Shown one piece after another: positions 31,699 through 36,510 of a stretch of DNA of 36,510 nucleotides. Under the pieces are notes generated by a model. That model made no database searches and was not told the origin of the DNA. It saw only the letters and a program-made list of their open reading frames with translations. The translations under genes and the position numbers were made by a program. Where the stretch lies: positions 1-36,510 of the forward strand of contig CABRHW010000021.1 of assembly GCA_902470765.1 (NCBI GenBank), read 5' to 3'. Position 1 is the first letter of the stretch. Each line of letters begins with the position of its first letter. The DNA comes from an uncultured Collinsella sp. (lineage in GTDB: Bacteria > Actinomycetota > Coriobacteriia > Coriobacteriales > Coriobacteriaceae).

Positions 31699-32727
31699 AT
31701 GGCCAACAAAGTCACCCTCAAGCAGATCGCCCAGGAGGTGGGGCTTTCCCCCTCGTCGGTCTCGCTTGTGCTCAATAATCGGCCCTGTCGCATCTCGGAA
31801 GAAAACCGCAAGCTCATCAAAGAGGTCGCGGCGCGCAACCACTATGTTCCCAACCAGATCGCGCGCAGCCTGGTCATGCGCGAGTCGCGCACCCTGGGCC
31901 TTATCGTCCCTAACATCGAGAGCCGCTTTTTTGCCTCGCTCGCCGGTAGCCTGGAAAAGCGCTGCCGCGAGGACGGCTATGCGCTCTTCATTACCAGCTC
32001 GGGCGGAAGCGCCGATGACGATCTGGAGCTGCTGCGCCAGCTGGTGACGCGCGGCGTTGATGGCGTCTTCCTGGTCGTAGGCGACGAGTTCTCCGACGAC
32101 CGCGCCCTGCGCGAAGAAGTCAGCCATCTGCCTATCCCTGCCGTGATGGTCGATCGTGCCATTGAGGGGCTCGAGTGCGACAAGGTGATGTTCGACCACG
32201 AGATGGGTGGCTACATGGCCACTCGCTATCTGATCGAGCAGGGCCACCGTCGCATTGCCTGCTTGGTTAACGCGCGCCGTTCCAATACGGGGCGTAAGCG
32301 ACTTGCCGGCTATGAGCGCGCGCTGCGCGAGGTTGGCCTGCCTATCGACGCACGTTTGGAGTTTGAGAGCGAGTACTACATTCCGAGTGCCTATGAGGCC
32401 TCGGAGGCGGTGCTCGCAACTGATGCCACCGCTGTGTTCGCAAGTTCGGATAACATCGCCCTCGGTCTGCTCAAGCGCTTGCACGAGATGGGGAAGAGCA
32501 TCCCGGGCGATATCTCGGTGGTGAGCTATGACAACTCGGCGGCCGACGTTCTCTTTGAGCCGGCGCTGACCGCGATTGAGCAGGATCCTGGTGTCCTTGC
32601 GGAGCATGCTTTTGGCTGCATGTCCAAGCGTCTTGCCGGTAGGGGCGGCAGGCGTGCCGAAGAGGTCGTCCTGGAGCCGGCGCTTATCGTTAAGGGCAGC
32701 GTGCTCGAACTTACCGAATGTAGCTAA
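31699..32727 (+). CDS. LacI-family transcriptional regulator
   Basis: A 342-aa repressor with an N-terminal helix-turn-helix (TLKQIAQEVGLSPSSVSLVLNN), the hinge NYVPN-type segment (HYVPNQIARSL) and a periplasmic-binding-protein-like ligand domain (LGLIVPNIESRFFASLAGSLE, then VFASSDNIALGLL and DISVVSYDN). AAGGAG precedes the ATG, and TATACT at 31658-31663 is a likely -10 box. Ligand and targets cannot be read. It may take part in sugar control, but the palindromes in the maltodextrin cluster lack the central CG usual for LacI operators. Confidence 0.9.
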   Translation: MANKVTLKQIAQEVGLSPSSVSLVLNNRPCRISEENRKLIKEVAARNHYVPNQIARSLVMRESRTLGLIVPNIESRFFASLAGSLEKRCREDGYALFITSSGGSADDDLELLRQLVTRGVDGVFLVVGDEFSDDRALREEVSHLPIPAVMVDRAIEGLECDKVMFDHEMGGYMATRYLIEQGHRRIACLVNARRSNTGRKRLAGYERALREVGLPIDARLEFESEYYIPSAYEASEAVLATDATAVFASSDNIALGLLKRLHEMGKSIPGDISVVSYDNSAADVLFEPALTAIEQDPGVLAEHAFGCMSKRLAGRGGRRAEEVVLEPALIVKGSVLELTECS

Positions 32728-32781
32728 ACGTACTTGTTTGTTTGCATAGATTGCATGCGGAGTGTCTGCTATTTGCCGGCG

Positions 32782-32854
32782 GGGCCGGGGTGCCTGCCTT
32801 GTTTTGAGAAGTTCGCGGAGCCCACTTCTCAAAACAAGGCAGGCACCCCGGCCC
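32782..32854. repeat. Perfect 31-bp hairpin
   Basis: Positions 32782-32812 pair perfectly with 32824-32854 around an 11-nt loop TCGCGGAGCCC. The start GGGCCGGGG resembles the arm ends of the four-way-junction elements (GGTCCCCGG, GGCCCCGGG), but the conserved core is missing. It lies between two co-directional genes 55 nt after the LacI stop. No T tract follows. Confidence 0.8.
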
Positions 32855-32975
32855 TCGTCCGTGAACTCTTCCGCTGGGCGAGCCATAGACGCCACGCACC
32901 GATGCGATAAAGCAGTGGCTTGAAATTGGTGCTATATTCAGCATGAGTTGTTTAATGCTAGTACGGGAGGCTGAT

Positions 32976-33464
32976 ATGGGGCTGTTCAAGAAGAAAAACC
33001 CGCAGGATGCCTTTGATTCCGATGTGTTTACCATCACGGATACGATTTTGGACCCGCCGCGGTTTACATTTTTGCCGGCTATCTACCAGGATGCCACGCG
33101 CCGCAAGTGGGCCGTGCATCAACGCGGTGGCGAGCCGAAGATTTTTGACTATGCGGACGTGTTGCAGTGCGAAGTAGCCGAGGCGGGCGATCCGGAGGCC
33201 GAAGAAGCGGTCTCTAAACAGGAATTTGCCCGGCGTATCCTGGCAAATCCTGCCAAGGCAGCAAAAATAAATGCTGCCAAGCGTAATATGTGTCTTGGTA
33301 TGGGCGTTGTTGTGGCGGTTCAGACGGGAAAAGACGAGGTTTCCAAATTAGAGATTCCCGTTATGACCGACGAGGTCAAACGCGATTCAAGTCTATATAA
33401 GTCGTATCGGAATGTCGCCGAGAAGATCAAGGCAGAATTTGATGCCATGGGAGGGCTGGCCTAA
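32976..33464 (+). CDS. Protein of unknown function
   Basis: A 162-aa protein with no signal peptide or membrane segment. It begins MGLFKKKNPQDAF, as do many small DUF proteins with a basic N terminus. The middle (TRRKWAVHQRGGEPKIFDYADVLQCEVAE) resembles the strand pattern of PH-like DUF domains, but I cannot name a family. GGGAGG 6 nt before the ATG at 32976 fixes the start; the frame opens at 32943. It lies 38 nt before a GntR regulator on the same strand and may be co-transcribed with it. Confidence 0.7.
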   Translation: MGLFKKKNPQDAFDSDVFTITDTILDPPRFTFLPAIYQDATRRKWAVHQRGGEPKIFDYADVLQCEVAEAGDPEAEEAVSKQEFARRILANPAKAAKINAAKRNMCLGMGVVVAVQTGKDEVSKLEIPVMTDEVKRDSSLYKSYRNVAEKIKAEFDAMGGLA

Positions 33465-33502
33465 TTTTGGCGGCATACGTTTCTGAATGAGGAGTCTGTG
33501 CA

Positions 33503-34270
33503 ATGGCAGGCGAATCTTATGCAATTCCCCCCAAAGATCGTGCTGTTGAGGGAATTCTTTGGTATATCCAGCACCATCAGCTTGCCGGCGGCGATCGCCT
33601 GCCGGCCGAGCGCGTGCTGTGCGAAGAGATTGGCGTTTCGCGTACGGCGTTGCGTGCCGGTATCACGCGGCTTATCTCGTGTGGAACGCTCGAGAGCCGT
33701 CGCGGATCGGGCACGTATGTGTGTCCTCCCAAGCCGCTGAACATCTTCCAGGAAACGTATAACTTTTCCGATGCTGTGCGGACTGCCGGCCTGCACCCCT
33801 CTTCTCGTCTGGTTTCCACCGGGACCATCGAGGCGGATGAGGCGCTTGCCGACAAGCTTGGGGTGGCTGTAGGCGCTCCCTTGCTCCGCATGCAGCGCGT
33901 TCGACTTATTGAGGGCGAGCCGGCGTCAATCGAGACCGCTCACGTTAACCTGTCCCTGTGCCCATCGCTTCTCGAGCACGATTTTGAGTGTGAGAGCCTT
34001 TACGATGTCTTGCTCAAAGAAGGTGGCGTGCGTGTTGAGCATGGACGTGAGCATATCTCCATCTCGCGTTTGAACGCCGAAGAGGCCGAGCTGCTCCAGC
34101 AAGAAGAGGGGACGCCGGTGTTCTATGAGAGCACGATCGAATTTGATAAGGACATGCGTTTTGTGGAGCATTGCAAATCGGTGATTTTGCCCACAAAGTT
34201 CCGCTTTGCCGATAACGGTGAAAAGAACGGCATGAGGAGCGTGGCAGGTGAACAATGGCTGAAACAGTAG
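33503..34270 (+). CDS. GntR-family (HutC/UTRA) regulator A
   Basis: A 255-aa repressor with an N-terminal winged helix (LPAERVLCEEIGVSRTALRAGITRLISCGTLESRRGSGTYV) and a UTRA effector domain from about residue 85. GAGGAGT precedes the ATG. Its end overlaps the start of a second GntR/UTRA gene by 16 nt, so the two are translationally coupled. Targets are probably the SIS-domain genes downstream. Confidence 0.88.
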   Translation: MAGESYAIPPKDRAVEGILWYIQHHQLAGGDRLPAERVLCEEIGVSRTALRAGITRLISCGTLESRRGSGTYVCPPKPLNIFQETYNFSDAVRTAGLHPSSRLVSTGTIEADEALADKLGVAVGAPLLRMQRVRLIEGEPASIETAHVNLSLCPSLLEHDFECESLYDVLLKEGGVRVEHGREHISISRLNAEEAELLQQEEGTPVFYESTIEFDKDMRFVEHCKSVILPTKFRFADNGEKNGMRSVAGEQWLKQ

Positions 34271-34968
34271 ATGCCACCCCGGTTTATATGCGCATACGAC
34301 GTCGCATTGAAGAGCGTATCGAACGCGGTATATATCCCACGGGTTCCATGATTCCGTCCGAAAAAGACCTCGCCGAGGAATTTGGTACGACACGCTTGAC
34401 CATTCGAAGTGCTGTCGATGAGCTGGTTCGGCGCGGGCAGATTCGACGCGTCCGCGGAAAGGGCGCGTTTGTGGCGCAGAAAGTGCCCGTTGCCTACGAA
34501 CGAACAGGAGGCTTTCGCGAGTCGGTTCGTGCTTCGGGCGGCGAGCCGTCCGTCCGCATCCTCGCGCGTTCCAAGCGTTATGCGGGCCCATATTATGCCA
34601 ACCTGTTTGGCATTGCCGAGGACGATTTGCTGTATTCGATTCGGCGTTTGAACTGCGTCAACGGCGATCCCGTATCGATTGAGATGGCGTTCATCCCGTG
34701 CCTGCTGTTTCCCACAATCGAAGATATTGACGTGTCGGTCTTCAGTTTGTACGAGACCTATGAGATGTTGGGCCGAAAGCCGGTCATGGCACAGGAGAAG
34801 CTCGATATCGAGGCGGTGGGTGCACGCGACGCGGGCTTGCTTGGCTTGGAACAAGGGGATCTTGTTTTGCTTTTGGAATGCGTGAGCTATGACGCGAGCG
34901 GTCAGGCTATCGAGTATGTAAAGTCCTTCAATCGTGGCGATGCGGACGGCTACACCTATACGTACTAG
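34255..34968 (+). CDS. GntR-family (HutC/UTRA) regulator B
   Basis: A 237-aa paralogue of the preceding regulator, with winged helix (IPSEKDLAEEFGTTRLTIRSAVDELVRRGQIRRVRGKGAFV) and UTRA domain from about residue 80 (ends AIEYVKSFNRGDADGYTY). It is clearly related to regulator A but not a recent copy. Overlapping genes for two UTRA regulators suggest they act as a pair, perhaps as a heterodimer, which is inference. The SIS genes follow after 193 nt. Confidence 0.88.
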   Translation: MAETVDATPVYMRIRRRIEERIERGIYPTGSMIPSEKDLAEEFGTTRLTIRSAVDELVRRGQIRRVRGKGAFVAQKVPVAYERTGGFRESVRASGGEPSVRILARSKRYAGPYYANLFGIAEDDLLYSIRRLNCVNGDPVSIEMAFIPCLLFPTIEDIDVSVFSLYETYEMLGRKPVMAQEKLDIEAVGARDAGLLGLEQGDLVLLLECVSYDASGQAIEYVKSFNRGDADGYTYTY

Positions 34969-35015
34969 CTGGGGCTTTGCATCGCGCGCGGTAACAGCCG
35001 GTCTGTTTGGGCAAT

Positions 35016-35044
35016 TTGACCGACTGTATATACAACCTTACATG
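35016..35044 (+). promoter_or_regulatory. Promoter of the SIS operon with palindrome in the spacer
   Basis: TTGACC (35016-35021) and TACATG (35039-35044) are 17 bp apart. The spacer contains CTGTATATACAA (35024-35035), a palindrome of the GntR/HutC type that would block the promoter when bound. Confidence 0.55.
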
Positions 35045-35122
35045 GCTCAAAATCGACCGTTCGCCGAAGGGGATAAATTAATCGACAAAGAGGTATCAAA
35101 AAGCCGTAACCTGTAACTGTGG

Positions 35123-35139
35123 TTGGTATCAAATACTAA
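35123..35139. promoter_or_regulatory. Second GntR operator candidate before the SIS operon
   Basis: TTGGTATCAAATACTAA is a near-palindrome in which 6 of 7 half-site bases match. A half site GGTATCAAA recurs at 35092-35100. The TGGTAT...AC form is like NagR/FrlR-type sites. It lies 22 nt before the start codon. Confidence 0.45.
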
Positions 35140-35161
35140 TGATTTGTAACGAGGTGAGACG

Positions 35162-36277
35162 ATGAAGATGCTCGATTACGTTCAGCTTGCCCATGTGCGT
35201 ATGGGGGAGAACCTCGAGCGTTCGTCTGAGCTGGTAGCGCAGCTCGTTGATATTTTCCAGTCCGGTTCTTTTGACGCACTGCGCATCGTTGCTTCGGGTT
35301 CGTCGCGCCATGCCGCCGATTGCGCCCGCGATTACCTGCAAGATGCGCTGCAGATGCAGGTGTCCGTTGTAACGCCCGAGGCCTTCGTCGATTTTGAACA
35401 CACCTATCCGCAGCATGCGCTCAACATCGCCGTCTCGCAGAGTGGCTATTCGACCAATACGATTGCGGCGCTCGATTACATGCGCGCACACGATATGGCT
35501 GCAGTTGCGCTCACGGCAAACGTCGAGGCACCCATCAAGGAACACGCTGACATCGTTCTTGACTACGGTGTGGGCGTCGAGTCGGTGGACTTTGTAACTC
35601 TGGGCGTCGAGGTTCTCGTTGAGTATCTGGTGCTCTTTGGTATTTACGGCGGTCAGGCGCGCGGAACGGTTGACGCCAAAGGCGTTGCCCAGCGTCTTGA
35701 CGACCTGCGCGAGGCTATCCAGGCCAATGCCGTGATGTGCAAGACCGCCGAGGCATATGTCCAAGACCACATGCTCGAGCTTTCTGAGCACACGCCCGCT
35801 ATGGTCGTCGGCAACGGCCCCAACTATGGTGTTGCCGAGGAGGCAGCGCTCAAGCTGAGCGAGACCATCAAGATTCCTGCCATGCATCACGAGGGCGAGG
35901 AGTTCGTCCACGGTCCCGGGATGCAGATAACCCCAGGCTACCTGGTGTTTATTGTCGACGATCCGCAGGGGTCGGAGCGTCTTGCGAATATCGCCGATGC
36001 GCTATCGAACGTTACGGCAAAAACAGTGCTGCTCACGGCCCATCCCAAGGGTAGGGCTCACGAGGTTGTGGTGCCTCAGGTGGCTCCGCTGCTCAGTGCA
36101 ATTCCCAATCTCGTGCTCTTCCAGACGATTGCGGCAATAATCGCCGAGCGTCTGAAGTCATGGGACGTTCACCCGTATCTCGATGCTGTCTCCAAGCAAA
36201 TGGAGGTCAAGGCAGAGGGCTACGAAGAGTCAGTCAATGCGCTTAAGGCCAAAGCGGCTGAGTGTTACGGAATGTAA
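35162..36277 (+). CDS. SIS-domain sugar isomerase/deglycase (GlmS C-terminal/FrlB-like)
   Basis: A 371-aa protein with two SIS domains (about 25-165 and 205-345), the fold that binds phosphosugars. It has the phosphate-loop ASGSSRHAA and SQSGYSTNT in the first domain, and NGPNYGVAEEAALKLSE followed by the HHEGEEFVHGP segment in the second. The latter is shared with GlmS isomerase halves and amino-sugar or fructosamine deglycases. No glutaminase domain is present. GAGGTGAG precedes the ATG. Together with the second SIS gene and UTRA regulators it suggests use of an amino sugar or Amadori compound; the substrate is not readable. Confidence 0.82.
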   Translation: MKMLDYVQLAHVRMGENLERSSELVAQLVDIFQSGSFDALRIVASGSSRHAADCARDYLQDALQMQVSVVTPEAFVDFEHTYPQHALNIAVSQSGYSTNTIAALDYMRAHDMAAVALTANVEAPIKEHADIVLDYGVGVESVDFVTLGVEVLVEYLVLFGIYGGQARGTVDAKGVAQRLDDLREAIQANAVMCKTAEAYVQDHMLELSEHTPAMVVGNGPNYGVAEEAALKLSETIKIPAMHHEGEEFVHGPGMQITPGYLVFIVDDPQGSERLANIADALSNVTAKTVLLTAHPKGRAHEVVVPQVAPLLSAIPNLVLFQTIAAIIAERLKSWDVHPYLDAVSKQMEVKAEGYEESVNALKAKAAECYGM

Positions 36278-36337
36278 GCGGGTTTTGATGCCCGTTGGCA
36301 TGGGGGATGTGGAAACAACCCCAGAAAGGAGAGACAA

Positions 36338-36510
36338 ATGAAGGAAACCGAGAAGATCGAGATCATGCATTTCGACCAGGAGGGCTATCTCGAGGACGGC
36401 AAGGCGCTCTACGAGACCGGCAAGAAGATGACCGCGCTCGCCGACAAGGTCGCCAACGAGGGCTACGACGCCGTGTTCCTGATGGGCGTCGGCGGCACCT
36501 GGGACGAGCT
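36338..36510 (+). CDS. Second SIS-domain protein, FrlB-like (partial, cut by window end)
   Basis: The first 57 codons of a gene preceded by AAAGGAGAG. The start (FDQEGYLEDGKALYE ... VFLMGVGGTWDE) resembles fructoselysine-6-phosphate deglycase and related SIS proteins, including the GxGGT phosphate loop. It lies 60 nt after the first SIS gene and is in the same operon. The rest is outside the window. Confidence 0.75.
   Translation, partial: MKETEKIEIMHFDQEGYLEDGKALYETGKKMTALADKVANEGYDAVFLMGVGGTWDE

Overview
The window looks like the chromosome of a gut-type member of the Coriobacteriia (Actinomycetota), most like Collinsella. This is inferred from the high G+C content, the gene set, the Tat-type lipoprotein signals and the TsaB-RimI-TsaD fusion. 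No rRNA is present, so genus is not proven. No integrase, transposase, phage gene or CRISPR array is visible.

Layout. (1) 1-7034, plus strand: a compact housekeeping run of acpS, NAD(P)HX repair (nnrE/nnrD), alr, a family 4 uracil-DNA glycosylase, tsaE and a single-chain TsaB-RimI-TsaD protein. (2) 7711-9600: the carbon starvation/pyruvate-type transporter cstA. Its long leader holds a promoter with an internal palindrome, an Ile/Val-rich leader-peptide candidate, alternative hairpins and a terminator. (3) 9784-11976: a protein with a long disordered middle and a C-terminal Toprim domain resembling Wadjet JetD, without jetABC nearby. (4) 11985-12852: a patchwork of hairpins, a 230-bp element with terminal inverted repeats, and partial copies of the end of the neighbouring tRNA-Gln. 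(5) 12853-15035, minus: tRNA-Gln, a peptidoglycan-binding CwlM-like protein and a polyprenyl synthetase. (6) 15149-27579: an alpha-glucan/maltodextrin cluster with a PTS EIICB-HAD phosphatase fusion, a divergent TreR-like GntR regulator, a complete CUT1 sugar ABC transporter, glycogen phosphorylase and 4-alpha-glucanotransferase. Five copies of a TTGTTTAAACAA-like palindrome lie at its promoters and suggest one regulon. (7) 27800-31515: galE, a secreted coiled-coil peptidoglycan hydrolase and murB. (8) 31699-36510: a LacI regulator, an unknown small protein, two overlapping GntR/UTRA regulators, and two SIS-domain proteins of the FrlB/GlmS type, the second cut by the window end.

The most unusual structure is a family of three elements of about 130 bp (7047-7181, 11985-12121, 30343-30472). 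Each starts 8-12 nt after the stop codon of a plus-strand gene. Each has an outer stem of about 30 bp whose sequence differs completely between copies, enclosing a nearly constant core that can fold into three smaller hairpins, giving a four-way junction. A second unexplained structure is a set of three regular 55-nt inverted-repeat units at 23360-23576.
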